DNA of 64,000 nt from Protonemura montana. Taxonomy: Eukaryota > Arthropoda > Insecta > Plecoptera > Nemouridae. The position numbers and the translations under genes were made by a program. Of this stretch, positions 1-14,800 are shown one piece after another. Location of the stretch: the NCBI GenBank assembly GCA_947568835.1, contig OX387606.1:17951940-18015939 (forward strand), given 5' to 3'. A model generated the notes under the pieces. It searched no databases. It saw only the letters and a list, made by a program, of their open reading frames with translations, and was not told the origin of the DNA. How positions within the stretch are numbered: position 1 is the stretch's first letter; each line of letters starts with the position of its first letter.

Positions 1-2305
1 AAAAAGAAATGTATACACAATTTAAGGCGTTGTATCCAGATGGAATGTATAAGGGGCATAAGACCCTCTTATAATTTAGTACTAATTTTTCTCTCTGTCT
101 ACCAGTGTAACACAAATGCATAGTTGGAGGATTGTTTTGGTTTGAAGCATGCACGTCGAGCTAGATGAGTGGGTTTCCCAAAGATCTTATCGCCGACCAA
201 AATTAAAGTGTGTCGTTTTTGGAATCGATTAGTCTCATTACACAGATAAACCTCGTTGTTAATGTCAAGTTGAGCAACAAAATTTGGGCCGTACAGAGAC
301 GATCAAAGTTCACCAAGGTTATCAACAAACCCTCTAAGCCGGTCGAGCTTGTTTCGATGTCACCACAGACACATACATACATAATATAATGTATTAAATT
401 ATTTTCTATCTCAATCCTAAGCCGTGTATTTAGCGGTTTCCGTGAAAATAAACAATGCAGAGGGTGACGGAAATTATAGCTTGGAACAGCCCTTCGCTCA
501 GAATGACTTCATTTCTACATAACAACCTAGAGAAAGGTGTTGAGAATTTTGCGTACAAAATTGGTTTTTCTATCTCTAGTCATGGTTGTCATCGAAATGT
601 AATAGTCTGTACCACGAAAAACTTCAAAAAACTTGGATAAACTGTGTTTAGCACCTGTGACAAACCTCTAAAAATAATTGTACTGCAGTACAATTATTTT
701 TAGAGAACTCCTATTCTGCAAATGTTGCAACTTTCAGATTTTACCAAAAAAAAAAACTGGTAACTTTTGTCTACGTTCTTATACACTGCGTTTGTCTACA
801 CCACTTTTTGCCGAAATATTTCGTGATTTCGTCACTGAACTTGCTCGTGATGCGGTAGAATTTACAAAGCAATTCTGGAGTTGGAATTAAAAGCCACGAT
901 GTGCTGTTATGCATTTGGTCGCGAGCAGAATTTGCTTACTAAATTCTTGAAAATAAGTAATAAAGTATCATTATTTTTTGTGTTTTAACGAAATATCGCA
1001 AAGAAAAGTCCTATTATATAGGCTGTAAACATTTGCTAAGCTATTTTCAAGTTTTTTAAACATACTTATGCATCAAATTTTCTAGAAAAGTTGTAACCAA
1101 GCTAATTGCTGCAACCAATTTGTAGTATCGTAAACACATTGAAGCATTCAAACTCCATTATTTTAATTGCTTATCAATAGTTTATTCATAAACCTGATGT
1201 ACACCAATACATCACCATGTCTGGATGAGAAAATCACCATTTAGTAATGTACTAGATCAATTAGTTTCTTATTTCATAATGTACTTAAGCTCTGAAATAT
1301 TTTGTTGCGTGATTGATAGGCATTCGAAATTGGCACCGATGTTTCAAAATGTATTTAAATTCTTGCCCACTTCGAAAGGTTGTAGTTACATATTTCTAAA
1401 TGGGTTAATTTGGTGCTGATCTGTTGACTCGTTGACTTCAAAAATCGTTAATGGGATCTCTAGACCTTAGTAAGGGCTCTTTGAGTCGCGAAACCTCTTA
1501 ACGACTTCATTGAAAGATGTCCGTTGATTACGGTGTGTGTGTAGGAAATAACTTAAGTTACAGCCTGAAAAAATACTTCTAGAAATATTGGCTTTTGAAA
1601 ACGTTACACGTTTTTTTATACGATTTTTGACAAAGGGCCAAACAAATGGATTAAAAAATGGACAACTTTGTATTACTGTATGCAGATATTTTTCGGAATA
1701 TCTTACTGAAAAACAAGAAGTGAATATCAAAAAACATCACTTCCATCTTCTTCATCGTTAACTATATTCCGTGTAAACATTAAAGATCTAACACCATTGA
1801 TGCGGAAAATTTAACAAAGTATTTCAATACCCAGTTGTTTAGAAAATGAGACGGAGGTTGGTTTGGAGATGAATAAGATTTTCTTTGTTTCTTCTGAGCC
1901 CACATATAACTGAATACTAAGGAGCAGAGTATTGAGTGAAGTAAAGTTGAGAGACAAATAACCCGATCTTTTGGATGGTAACAAATTGTCAAGTAAGTTA
2001 TTTGATGAAACTGAAAACACAAGTAAAATTCCTCCTTTTGTTCCGTTCCGTGAAGACACATCATTGGCACCCGCTTTCCCGGCAATAACGTTTTCCTTCC
2101 AGTTTTATATTTTCCTTTGACCGGGCACGCCAGACAACCCAAAATAAGCTCCGTTGGTTCGCTTGGCACGTAGGGTCAAAGGTCAGATGAGCAAACCAGT
2201 CCAATTCGGATTTCCCAACGGTCTGCAGCGCCGGCGAGGAAAATCCGTTAGGCAAATACATAACGTTTTCAATTTATCACTCCCGTTGTTATCAAGTACT
2301 ACTTC

Positions 2306-2343
2306 TATTTCTATCTATATCTATCTATATTATATCTATTTTT
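2306..2343. repeat. Degenerate TATC microsatellite
   Basis: Imperfect run of TCTA/TATC units followed by a T-rich stretch. Confidence 0.7.
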
Positions 2344-3244
2344 TTTTCAAAACTTTCCACCAGTTTGGTTGGTGAATAAAAGTATAAAACTTTTTTATCT
2401 GACCGCTGTGGTTACACATCAAGTCTTTCATTTTCTATTTTAATGCGTCGCTGTCCCCGAGGCCACTAGACTCATTTTCACCGGACACTCGCATGTCAAC
2501 GCTCAGCCCCATACTTTTCCATGCTGGAAAAGCGCGTGACCGCTCGCCATTGTTCAAGCAGCTGTCATTAATCACTAGGATAATTATTGATGTCAGGTGC
2601 ATTTATTGACGCCCTGTTCAGGGCGTTATTGTTACACTAAGTCTAAAGCCGGCGGTATTTGATTCGATCGTTCCTAGTCAGCCTTGCTCCTTTAAATTCG
2701 ACAAAATAAAAATGCTTCTCGGAATTACTTATTTAAATCAATTATTCATCTCGAGCAAATGGACTGTAGTCAGTGATTTTCATGTAGGAAGCCTGTGGGT
2801 CAGACGCATTTAGTCCAACTACAAATCAAAAGCTTTGAAAGCTTTAAAAATATATATCAACGTGAGTAAAGCGTTCTTTAAAAGTCACCTGCCGTAAGGA
2901 ATTATGCTTGTTCAGCGTTTTTAACTGGCGATGACATTTAGAAAGGAAAATCAACCAGAGCAAGTGTTTTCCAAAACCAGAGAGAAAACTTTGCGATGGT
3001 CTTCGAATCGCAAATTGCGACCTTTATTTTTGTACGCGCTGGAAATTGCCTGAACTGACGAGAGAAAAACGTTCCGCCTCTCGTTAGGTAGGGTTCCATT
3101 TGAATTAGAATTGCTTGCAACACCATTGCTCACCCTGCTCAATATTTCTCCATCATTGCGATCTAGGAAATATTGCAGAGATGAATTATTGTGTCAGAGG
3201 ACTGCGACGACCGGAAAAATAGAATACATGGATAAACAACTACC

Positions 3245-3350
3245 ATTATGAACAATATAACCGTCTCAAACATTTGAGACGGTTATAGTGTTCATAATAA
3301 TAAAATACACCGTGCATTGCAAGCGTTTGCAATTTAAATAATATTTCATA
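3245..3350 (+). repeat. Foldback SINE-like element, copy A (hairpin plus tail)
   Basis: Two 26-nt arms (3245-3270 and 3273-3298) are inverted with one mismatch and a 2-nt loop. They carry the family core AACCGTCTCAAA / TTTGAGACGGTTATAGTG. The hairpin is followed by the family tail, which includes CATTGCAAGCGTTTGCAATT and ends near 3350. The same core and tail recur at 26810, 43120, 50380 and 58594, and in reverse orientation at 3400 and 36507. The tRNA-like interior of the longer copies is missing here. Confidence 0.75.
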
Positions 3351-3387
3351 TTAAACTACTACCAACTTGCAAGTATTTTTTTTTTAG

Positions 3388-3547
3388 AAGGCGGATGGTG
3401 TGAAATATTATTGAAATTGCAAACGCTTGCAATGCCCGGGGTATTTTGCTACTAAGAACACCACTATTCTCTCAAAAATCGATGTACCCGTTAGAGCATC
3501 GATTTTTAAGACGATAGTAGAGTTCCTAATAATAAAAGGCGGATGGT
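3388..3547 (-). repeat. Foldback SINE-like element, copy B, with 12-bp target duplication
   Basis: The element (3400-3535) lies in reverse orientation to copy A: the tail comes first (GCAAACGCTTGCAATGC), then a hairpin around CTCTCAAAAATCGATG / CATCGATTTTTAAGACG. It is flanked by identical AAGGCGGATGGT at 3388-3399 and 3536-3547, a direct repeat typical of target-site duplication. At 12 bp this is longer than most DNA-transposon duplications and would fit LINE-mediated integration. Confidence 0.8.
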
Positions 3548-6500
3548 TTTTTTACCGACAAGAAATATATATATAATGGCGCAAAAGCTATCCGGACAAT
3601 ACACCTAACACCAAAGGAATCATATGCATTCGGAAATGAAATCTATTCTAAATAATGAATAATGTAATTTGCAAATTTTAGGTCAAAACCATTACAATCG
3701 TTATTCGAAACTCCAGTGCCAAAAGCCAAACGCCAGTAGAGCGAAAAATCATCGAGTACAAAGATAATCATCTTAATTGTAAATTGCATTTTTCTCCCAG
3801 ACGCCTTTTGGCTAGTAGACAAGGACAAAGAAATTTTGAATGACCTAGTTAACGTTTCTTGCTAGGTGCAGAGCACTAGGTATAATGCGTTCAAAGGGTG
3901 AGTTTATTTGCTGACATCCAGAGCATGAAATGGATAAAAATAACTCATGTGAAGTAATTCCACACAAGAGGGTTCGTTTGCCATCTCGCCATCCACCACG
4001 CACATAAGATTATTCTTGTATATTACTGTAATATTCCAAAGTGTTGTGAGCATCTTCATGAAAAATCTGTGCTGTATTCAACATAGCCTATTTTCTTACA
4101 AGCTTGTAACTTTAGCAGGCACATATAAATGCAAAGGTGGGAGCTCAAATTCTTGCTCTAGGGTGGAATAAAAATAGGATTTTGCTATTGGAGTCTGGGG
4201 CATTGCGAAGAACCCATTGCCCATTACCAAATACCAATACTGGTTATTTCACCTTTATTGGCACAAGGTCTGAAATAAGTAGAAAAAATCGCAATGTAAA
4301 AACGAATTGTCAGCTTTTCTGGGCAATGCCCTTAGTTCAATACAACAGATATAAAACAGCTTTTCAAATTGTTGATAAATTCCAAAAAAAATGTGTGCAC
4401 GACGAAACTGGCGTTAATCCGCTTTAGCTACTTTAATATGGGGTTTTAAAAAATTAGCATTAGTTTTGGAAGAATTGTAAATGAAAAATCACTTCTGCAA
4501 GAAATTGAAATATTTTGGTAGAATTTTTTGAAAAACTATGGAAGTTTTTACTTACAATATGGAAATATATCGTTTTTTGTTAGTTTGCTTTTTAGACATT
4601 CACGACAACTATTTGTAAGAAACTGCACCATCCCTTTGCATCCCTTTGTATAGTGGTCTTTTCTACGTTGCTAACGGTGACGCACACGAGTCAACCCCGC
4701 ACTAATATCACCACCGAAATCTCGGCTGGGAATTACATTTTCCCTGTCGCACGCTCGCGTCGGGGAGGCGTTATCATTCCATTTGTCGAAGTCACGTGTC
4801 TGGGAATTCACGTGCCGCCGTAGAATTGCGGCAAATTCGTTCCGGCAGCGGAGAGGTATTTTCATTCTTACAGAACGATCGATCGATTCATTGAGATTCT
4901 TTTACGCACGTAAAACCCCTTTCTTCCTTAGGTAGAAATGGAGAATAGTGAGATCTACTGAAAGGGTTGTGTACTCCTTGATTCCATTGTAGACTCCGAT
5001 GTACAGAGGAAAAAACCTTGAGTACGAAAATGGATCCAAAAATCAGTGGTATTTCTGAAAAAAAAAAATGAAAATATTCTACAAACATGAGTCGGAGTGC
5101 ACGGTTCTTCCATCGCCCAAAAATGAGCACACATTTTTTTTAACCCAACACGTGGATTTGGTTACCGTGCTCCGGCTTCTGAAGAAGCGTCTGATTTAAA
5201 AAGATTTTGTGTGGCTTTGAATGACAAATGAATAAACGAACTGAAATGTGTTTTTAGTCCCGTCTACCTACTGTTGCAAGGGGTCGAAAAATGTATCTGT
5301 GTTAATTTCATGGCATTTTTGTTTTTAAAAGGACCCAAGCCAGCAAATGTCAGCTTTGATTACTTTTTCTCGTGGTTGTGGCAATATAGGAATGTTCAAG
5401 TATATTATAAATTTGTTACTGAAATTAAGACATTGTTAATTAATAATGTAAATTACCCCTCTTAACGCAAGCTATTGGAAATCTTGAGACCATTTTAACT
5501 CTAAAATGTAAATAAAATTAGCATTAGATGATCTACAGGATGTTTATTTGTCAAACTGCAGCATTTTTTGGATATTTTACATTAAAGAGCAAATATTTGT
5601 TAATACTTTAATTTTGAATAGCCTAGAATTAAGTATTCAAAAGCAAAAAAATACATTTATATTCATAAAGTAAAATTACATCCCTTTCATGAAATAAAAA
5701 AGCGTAAAAATGACAATCTGGTACCTTAATAAACATATCTAAGCATGACATTTCAATTTCCGCTTTTAAATGAGTAAATTTTAACCAGGATACCATTTCA
5801 ATCGGATCTAAATCGTCCCAAAAGAACATTGCTGTACATTAGCCGAATCGACTGGTTTAATAAATTACACTGACTTCCTCGAGCGTTCACTCCCTTGGCA
5901 CCCGCAGTAATTGGCATTGAAGAGCGAAATCGAGCAGCGGCCGGCCACTAGGTGAAGAGAGTACTAGCAGCACACCTAGAGCGTGTTCCAGCGTTAGCAC
6001 GCGTGCGTACCGCGATTTCCGAAACGCGCCAAGGGGCGCATTAATTCCCAAAATGTGCCTTGAGGCCGCAAACTGAACGTCGCTATCCGCGACCAAGTTT
6101 ATCGTAGCGAGATATCTCTCATTAGGGGCGATATTATTAGCGCTTGGCTTTCAAAGATATGTCGGTTCAGATACGCTGTTAATTTAATTTGTGGTATTAA
6201 AAAGGTGTCGAGCCAGTTTAATAATGTAGTCATATTAAAACTTTTTGGGTTTTGCGTAATGATTTGTGGGCGTTTTTGGCAAGTGGTTGTCGGGTGGCTT
6301 AGCGTTTACGGGCCCTGAAGTCTGATTAATTAAATTGCGTTGGAATAAATTAAAAGTTTGCTGAACAAGGGGGGGTGAATTGAATTATAAATTATTGTTT
6401 TACACACACCTGTTTGATGGGCTCTTTTAAATAATCACCCTTATGAATTTTAAAATATTATGCACGACGTATTTATAATTATTTTATATTCTGCACTTAT

Positions 6501-8854
6501 AAAATTGAAATTGCCCGTGATCTTTGGCTACACTGTGGCGATTTGAGGACTTACTGAAAAAATTAGAAGAGTAACCGAACCGTGCATGGGTTTAATGATC
6601 GCCCCAAGTTGAGAATTCTGTAGAGAAAACCAATACTCAATGTGGACAGAAGATCTTACGATGAAATATCTATTTTATATATGTAGTCAAAAGACTTAAG
6701 AAATATATTTTTAATACACAAAAAACAAAAAAATGTCTAAATGTCGGCCCAATTTTCATTTACCTAGGTACCTAATGCTGTGCAGTGATCGAAACAATTG
6801 AGAAAATGTTATAATAGTTTTGACAAAAACTATTTGAACTGCATTTGTAAGTAGACATGAGTCTAAAAACAATCGTTAAAATAGTTGCATGTGATAGGCG
6901 GCAATATATTGGGTTTGACACTGGGTTATATTTTTGTTCCGGTCATGTTGATATATTGATTATGTCTTTAAAAATATGAAATCAAACCTGATGATATGAC
7001 ATGTTTAAAATGTTATTAGCATTTTGCTGAAAAAAGGCAGACAACTGGAGTAAAGCAAAATTTTAAAAATCTAGCGGATGAAACCCAAGCGAATGAATGT
7101 CGGTCGAACATTTCGGTTGATTCTATCCAAGATCTATGACGTTTTTGAACACAGCAATTTTTTTTTTTTTTTAAATAAAAAACTTAACCCTTAGAGATGT
7201 TTTAAATCCAAGTTAACATACCACCAAAATAAAATAGCTAAAAAAAAATGCGATGAGGAACGGGGGATTCATTAGTGAGGATTTAAAACTCTGAACGTTA
7301 ACGTATGCCCAGTTGACGAGTTCGATTGCTTCCTGAAATATTGGGTGCATTTTTTTGACATGGCTGTCGATGACAGATTGGAATCGGAATGAGTCAAACA
7401 AAATTATTTCTCACTTTTATTCCCAGTGGTCTTTCAAAAAAGCGCGTGGTATTTTCACCGGAAAAATATCAATATTTGCTTTTCATGTATTCATGTTCTT
7501 ACATTTTTATTTCTCATCGTATAAACGTATACTTTCTCTACAGGAGGTTTCGCCAAGAAGATCAGAATATTCTTACAGCCACTTCAATTTATTGAATGAC
7601 GATAAAAATTGATGGGGCTATTTTTAGCCAATATTGCATGTCTCAGAATAATACGCACGATCGGTTCTGCAAACAATAGGTGAACAATAAATGTAAAAAT
7701 ATGGTTAAATACGGTTAAGTGGATGGAAAACGCTACGAAAAGGCTTGCAAAAAGATCTTTTCTAGGTATTGAAATATTGTTGAAATCAATTCAAATCTAC
7801 ACACCACTCTTAACTGTCACCAAACACATGGCAGCTGCGTACGCAGCGGGTGCACTACTAGTATTTATATATAAAATATCTTGAATTTACCCCCTGAATA
7901 CGGAATATCCTACGAATATCCTTGAACTAACAAGGTTTTCATGGAAACACAAGCGTCGATTTTCACTGGTCACGCGTGCTTAGGGCACCAGAGGTAGTGT
8001 TGATATTAAAAAAAAAAAAATAGGAAAAATTAATGTGTCGATTAGACCATATCTATATTTATTCAATTTTTTTGATAATTTTGTTGACTTTTATTTGTTC
8101 AATCATACCGCGTTTATATGTTTACACGATAAAATATCACTTATTCAATTAAAATTGCAATTATTTGTTAATATCATTAATTAAAATAGAATAATATTAG
8201 CAGGCAGAAAATTATTTGTGTATTACACTAATTACTTCGGTTAAGTGGATGGAAATAGCAGAGAATTTGAGAGACGAAGTGAGGCTCGGGGTTTGCACCT
8301 TAAAGCAAGTTTGTGATCTTTCAATTTCAATGTCTTCCACCTTCATTATCTTACTTCGAAAAAGTTACGAGAATGAAAATGGAAATAAGACACAATTAAA
8401 AACTAATGAAAACAATAGATGGATGAAATTAATTCAGCTGGTTTGACTTGTTTAGAACACCCTTATGCTACAATTATTCAGATGGAAAATCGCTGAAGAC
8501 AGGTTTCGAGTGGGATGTTCTGAATTTCTCCCAAGAATATGGAACTGAACACAATACAACCAAATGAAACTTGTATGATATGCGAATCAAATGTCAAAAT
8601 ATTGGCCGATAAGTTGCTAACGAACCGCAAGGATATGCGTGTTGCAAATACCAATCCAACCACAATCCTCCAGCCCAACCCAGTAAGCAACGGTGTGAAA
8701 CAGTGATTTGTTGGTACGCAATTTTGCAGGACACAAAAGTTTCGAAACACAAATGAAACCGATTTTACTGATGTTGGATTCCGAAATTAGCTAACTTTAT
8801 CATCACCGCGAGATAATTCCGTAGAATGCTTACGTGGAGATTACAGAGTGGTCC

Positions 8855-8873
8855 TATATATATATATATATAT
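8855..8873. repeat. (TA)n microsatellite
   Basis: About nine TA units in a row. Confidence 0.85.
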
Positions 8874-11800
8874 GTAGTGAATCTAAATCATTCGCTGGGG
8901 CAACAACGCTAACCCAGTTAATCTTGTTAATGATTTGGAAAATCCGAGGAAAAAGTTAAACGATGTTTAAATTGCAGTTCTGTGCAAATAAATTCCGAAA
9001 TAAACTGACATGGGAATGAAATATTGGAGAATTTTTTTCAACTAACAATTAGAACAGATTGGAATCGGTTGAAAAAATAAATACTCTAAACTCGCTGGGG
9101 GCTATTTGCTACTAAATCTGCTTCTGCTTTCGACATGGCTTACACACTCACTACTCAATCAGAAAAAAGAGAATTACATTTTTTAATAAATCGAGTTCGC
9201 ATGGTTGATTAACAAAATGTCCAATGTTTTAAAATGTTTATATTTGAACGTTTCATCAAAGTGTATAGTTTCGTTTGGCGAGTCTTCTTGTAGATTCAAG
9301 AAGGCTGTGGAGCTCCGATTTTTCAAACGGTTCATTCCATGTCGATTTATTCCTACTGAGAGTCCATGGGGCTTAACTAACTTGGGAACAGTTGCATCTG
9401 GCCGGTTTTTTTTTCAGCTGAGTGACAATTTTATTACAGAATTAAGATCCAGAAGGAGGTGAAAGGAAAATAAAAGCGGAAAGGAACCCATAACCGCCTA
9501 TAAATTTTATAAAAGTTTTCGTTGATCCTGAAATGGCCCCATGACTCATTCTAAGGTAGATAAGATCCATTTTCAAATAAATCAACTAATAGAGCATTTT
9601 GTTTTTATAAGTCGTTATAAAATCTGTAATTTGAGTCCTAACGACTCGACATATATTGTGTCGTTCAATCGCTTGCTTGGAAGCCGCAATTTACGTCACG
9701 CAAAAGGCTGTTAACCTCAAATGCAAGTACAAGTGCACTTTTTCTCTTTCTCTATATGTTAAGCGCCTTACCTACTTGGGTATATCTTCGTTCATACTCG
9801 AGTGCAATTATTCAAAATGTCGTTACACAAATTAATTTAAAATTTCTTACTACTCTAGCCCACGCAGGTGTTTCTAAAGGTTAATTTCTTGATGTACGTG
9901 AGTGGCAAACCTGTATCTTAATTTAACATTCGACCTTTTTTATATTAAAAACCACGGTACACAAGAAAACTCGAAAAAGCGAACATATTCTTTCGATTGT
10001 GATTGGTTGCTGCCCTGACCTTGAACTCACTGCCGAGCCATGTGTACGCTGTTTACCGATAAAGTCAATTCAATTCGTACATCCAACCACCACAAAGTAA
10101 CTAAGTACAGTGTTATGAAGTGTTTTTTTTTTTTTAGATCTCAAAAGATGAGATGATATTGATTGATTTATTTATTGCGAGACTCCTGCTCAGCCTGAGC
10201 CGGTCTAGCTAGTTCAAATCGCGGCAGATACCACGCAATGCTTGGGGGGGCTGCTTCCTCGGATCGAACGTTTCTTTGGCGATATATGAGACAGCGATTT
10301 GAGAGGCTAGAGAATAGAATGGGATCTGATTTCAAATCTATATCATTGTGTTCTTGCCATATTTATCGTTGTTTGGAAAGCACAGTTAAATCCAGGGAAA
10401 ATCGCTTTAAGCATTACCGTGGTGAGGGCAAGAACAAAATAGAAGCCATTTGGTTTACCAGTGTTGAATTAGACTTTCGGCAAATGCTTTGTCTTCACTT
10501 ATGAATCCGTTTGATTTCCACGACGTGACGACCATTGATTTTCAGTATAATTTCTGAGGATAGTGTTCTCACGAACAAGGAAATATTACAAATTTCAGGA
10601 CCTTAATGTTGCATTCATACAGCTGCATGATGAAAATAGCTATACGTGATCACGAAAATAATTTACGTAGTAGTACCTATATAGGATATGGTACTTGTTA
10701 AGTGAAAGAAAATTGCATTTATGAAATCGATCGCGTCTATTTCTGTCAGCATTCATTGCAAAGCACTTCCGCAGAAGCACATATTACATTTTTTACCTAC
10801 CCTTGGCACGACATCATCCCTTAATAGATCTTATGAATACCTATGTACATAGCGAAGCGTGCCTATATAAATGAGCCGTCCTTTGCCAATTAGCTGTTTG
10901 CAAGTAATCAGAAGGACTTAAGCCAAGTATATGAGATTGGTTACATATAAATTTCACTATTACCAGCATACCTGGAAGCATGGCCCTTAATTTAATTGGA
11001 CTGTAGAGAGAGGGGGCGAGAGATAGGGAGTAGAATTCACAAAGAATGAATTCGAAAAATTGAAATTAAAAATTACCATCAATCCAAAATCACTGAAATC
11101 AAGTTTGTTGAATTGGCACGAATTCCAATTCGAAATCAAGAACCCTTGAGCAATAATATCCTTGTCAAGACTCATTCAATGACATTTTACGTTTCAAATT
11201 ACATTTTTCTGTATCATATCGATGGTCACCGTTAAATCAAACACCACAGAAAATGGTACAACATTTTTCAAGACGTTTCGGGTCTAGAGCAACGCCCAAT
11301 CGATGAGGTCCCTTTTAGGTTTGGGAGCCTCGAGTTTTTCTTTCAATCAGCGTCTCTAAATTGCTTTTAACTAGGGCAAGATTCTTGCAATCCAACGGGA
11401 TACAATTGAATTGCGAAATCTCCTCTTAGCATCACATGCGCAAGTGTTTCATTAACTTGGAATTAATTGTTCTTTCAGACTTGCTGTTCAATTGATTCAG
11501 TCTTTTAACTTTTCTGAGCGCAGAGGAAATTCTATTTTAATTCAGCTAACGAAGTTGCATCTTTTTGGACACAGAATTCTTTGAATATGTGTATCGAGAT
11601 TAAATATTTTGTTCTTAATTAATGCCGTCCGGATAGTTCGAAAATAACTTGAAAGTAGCGGCATGCTCACAGTGAGAATGCAAGCAACGCCCGCATGTAA
11701 ACTGCATTATTGCACATTCGAGGGACAGATAACGATCGGAAACCCAAAATTGGCTTAACATTGCAGACAGATGTAATTAAAACAGCTCACCTGGTACCCG

Positions 11801-14800
11801 TACTTTTTTGTAACTTTAATATGTTGGACTAATTACAATTTCCCGTTTGGTCTAATTATTATTTGTTGCTAATTATCATAAAAAAAAACCACTTCTGCTT
11901 AAAATAATCCACTAGTAAAGATCATCACTTCAGGATTCCAAACAAAGCATCGTCAATAGGTCGCAGGAACAAAAGAAAAATCCGTACATTTTTCCCACAA
12001 AAGAGAGCATTTTCTAGGAAATATTTACATTTTTTAATCCTTATCTACGCCGATCTATTGTTCTGGTGGGTAATCTGATAATCCCTAAGCTGGCTCAGGA
12101 AACTTGAAGACGACTTTCTTAGATTAAGCTTCTACTAACCCGAGTCGCTCCCCGGCCGCAAGCGTGAAGCAAACAATGCAGTGAAAGTGGACAAAAGGGG
12201 AGCGACAGCTTAGCTGGCTGCATAGTCGAACGTTCATCGTGTCGAAGACAAATCAAGAAAGTGAATGGCACCTTGGCAAGCGATAGTTTTGTGAGAAAAT
12301 TAAAGAAAAGAAAACTCTCCTAAAATCCTTCTGCCAACACATTTTAAATTGAAGATTTCTAAGATAACTGTATTTAGTGCGTAAAGAGTGGAAAACTCTG
12401 TTCAACTTTCAAGACGGATTGCACGTGGGTATATTCGTGCAGACCGAGATTATTTGTTTGAGATGACAAGATCCCAATGAATGAAGATGTTTACTCTCAT
12501 TCAAAGTTTCCCTCGCCGCAAATCTATTTCACGCTTTCCTTCACTGTTTTTGTTTCTCTCGCTTTTCCTTTAGCTCCAGAGGTTTACCTAACTCCGGTGT
12601 GTCTTGACTCGCGTTGCACCGAGGGCGAGAAAATGAACCCTTTAACCTCAGACGATAAACCCTTTAGAGGTTAGGATAACCCCATCTATAGATTCAAGTG
12701 CATTTTCATGTTTGGTCTATAGCTCCTTGTTCGCGGATATTTCCCCAGGTAATTTATCGACCGGCTCCAATTCCCAATGACAATATACATTCGACATGCA
12801 CCTATCAATGGAACACCTCATTATCTGCTGGAGGGTGCGGCTATCCGCACGAGAATGTTTTAAATCTGCCAAAAAAGTTTTGGACGATTTTTTATATTGA
12901 ATAGCAAATGCAAAGATGTAAACTAAAGGTAACATAAATTGTGTTGTTACTATTCTGAAATTAGCTTCATCTCCCATCAATTATAGTCACTGAAACGATA
13001 AAATATCAACAGCAAAAAAGAGGGCTGTATTTACCACTTTTTTAGAAAATAAAACGTGGACAATTGTCCTCCTTCATTCCTTGATTGCTATCTATTGAAA
13101 AAAACTTGAAGAGAGCGAGAGAATATTTTGAATTGAGTCCAGACTGAGCATTCGAGGGTCACTTTGATGTCAGATTCAACGGTCTAATAAAGCTATTCGT
13201 TGGGCATGAATTGTTTATTTAACCGTTATTATCCAGAGTAAAACCAGGAATAAAATGTTTGCAGTTAACAGTTAATGCCAGTTGTCACCATCAAAAACTT
13301 GCATAGTTCGTTGTAGAATTGATGGCACTAGCTACTGTCACATAATAATAAAGGATTTACATAATTTCACGCGCTTGGCATGTCTTTCCTGGCAAGGATC
13401 TAGTTTTGTGGAGTATGACGCTAGACGCTTTGGTCCTGAATCGGGAAACAATTCAACAGGTCACGCTGTTTATTGTGGGACGAAAACCCGCATTATATTT
13501 TTGGGTCAAAGAAATAAATAATGTGAAGCGCTATAAAGTTTCCTAGCGAATTCGTGTCAAGCAAATTAATAACGCAGAAATGCTAGTGGTGGTCTATTTA
13601 ATTATTGTTATTTCAATGGCTCGTAAAGTTGCGAATTTACTAGGAAACCTATAGCAGTGCTATAAGGTGTAAACAATAACATACATTCTCAAAAATAAAC
13701 CAAATTAGAGATAATTTACAAGTTTTAAACCGACTAGTTACATTTGCAAAAATGTACGGGGGTGTTATGTGAGGTGATATACTTTGATATGATACGCCTA
13801 ATTTGGTAATTTCTTATCATTATGAATACTATGATTACTGTTTCTGTTTCTTGTTTTTATTTGTATTGTGTATTTATTCGTAATTATTTGTATGTTCGTA
13901 TTTCTTGTTTTTGGAGTTTGAATAGGAAAATTATCTCGAGTGCTCTTTGTTCAACATCATGATGCTGAAAACAAATGAAGATGATACAAAACACTTTTTG
14001 GTAGATTGCGTACTGGGGCAAGAGAATATTTTGGACGAATAATTTTCCTTTCAATATTTTCTTTATTCAAGTAATATCTACAAGAAAAAATGAAAATTTG
14101 ATCAGGTACAATTTCTTAGAAACACCTCTCAATATCATATAATAACATTAGAAATTCATGAAACCATGTCTCTTTTAATATCCGCAAAGCGCGTTAAAAA
14201 AAAAAACTCTTAAATCCAGCGTGTAGCTTCCATTGTAGCACAACACCGAAGCCACCACTGATTTCGCATCAGCTTCATAAATTTTCCCCATTTCACCCAG
14301 AGATTTCACCCTACATGCATACTTTTCCTCCGCACTCACATAACAAAGAGCGCCGATCCACCCAACAACCCGCCCACCACATGCGAGATAGATAGCCCGG
14401 TATGCAAACCAAAAAGAAGCCCCTAAATAAGCCAAAGTGACTTGGGTCCAGCCATGCGTCGATGCTCTAACACCATTTATAAAATGTAGACAAACCGGAT
14501 AAGTAAAGCATCAGCATCAGCAATTAAATGGTCATCTATTGCGCTGAATATATAGTAGCTCTTCCAGAAAACACCCTCCTGTTAGTCACTTAAATGTTAT
14601 TAAAACCTTGAGTTACACTACTAGCTGCAGGAGTAATTTCATCCCGTGTTAAATGCTGACCTACTTTAAATATAGGCTAAGGGAGGATAGGGGTACTAAC
14701 AGATTCAAGTACAGTACTGGGTACATATCATATGTAGGTCATGAAATATAGTTAAGATCATCGTATTCACACAAAGAAAGAAATAAAACAGAAAATGTCA

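Noticed and set aside
7713..8255. 18-bp repeated word CGGTTAAGTGGATGGAAA at 7713 and 8238
   Set aside because: The match does not extend beyond about 18 bp and no element boundaries are visible.
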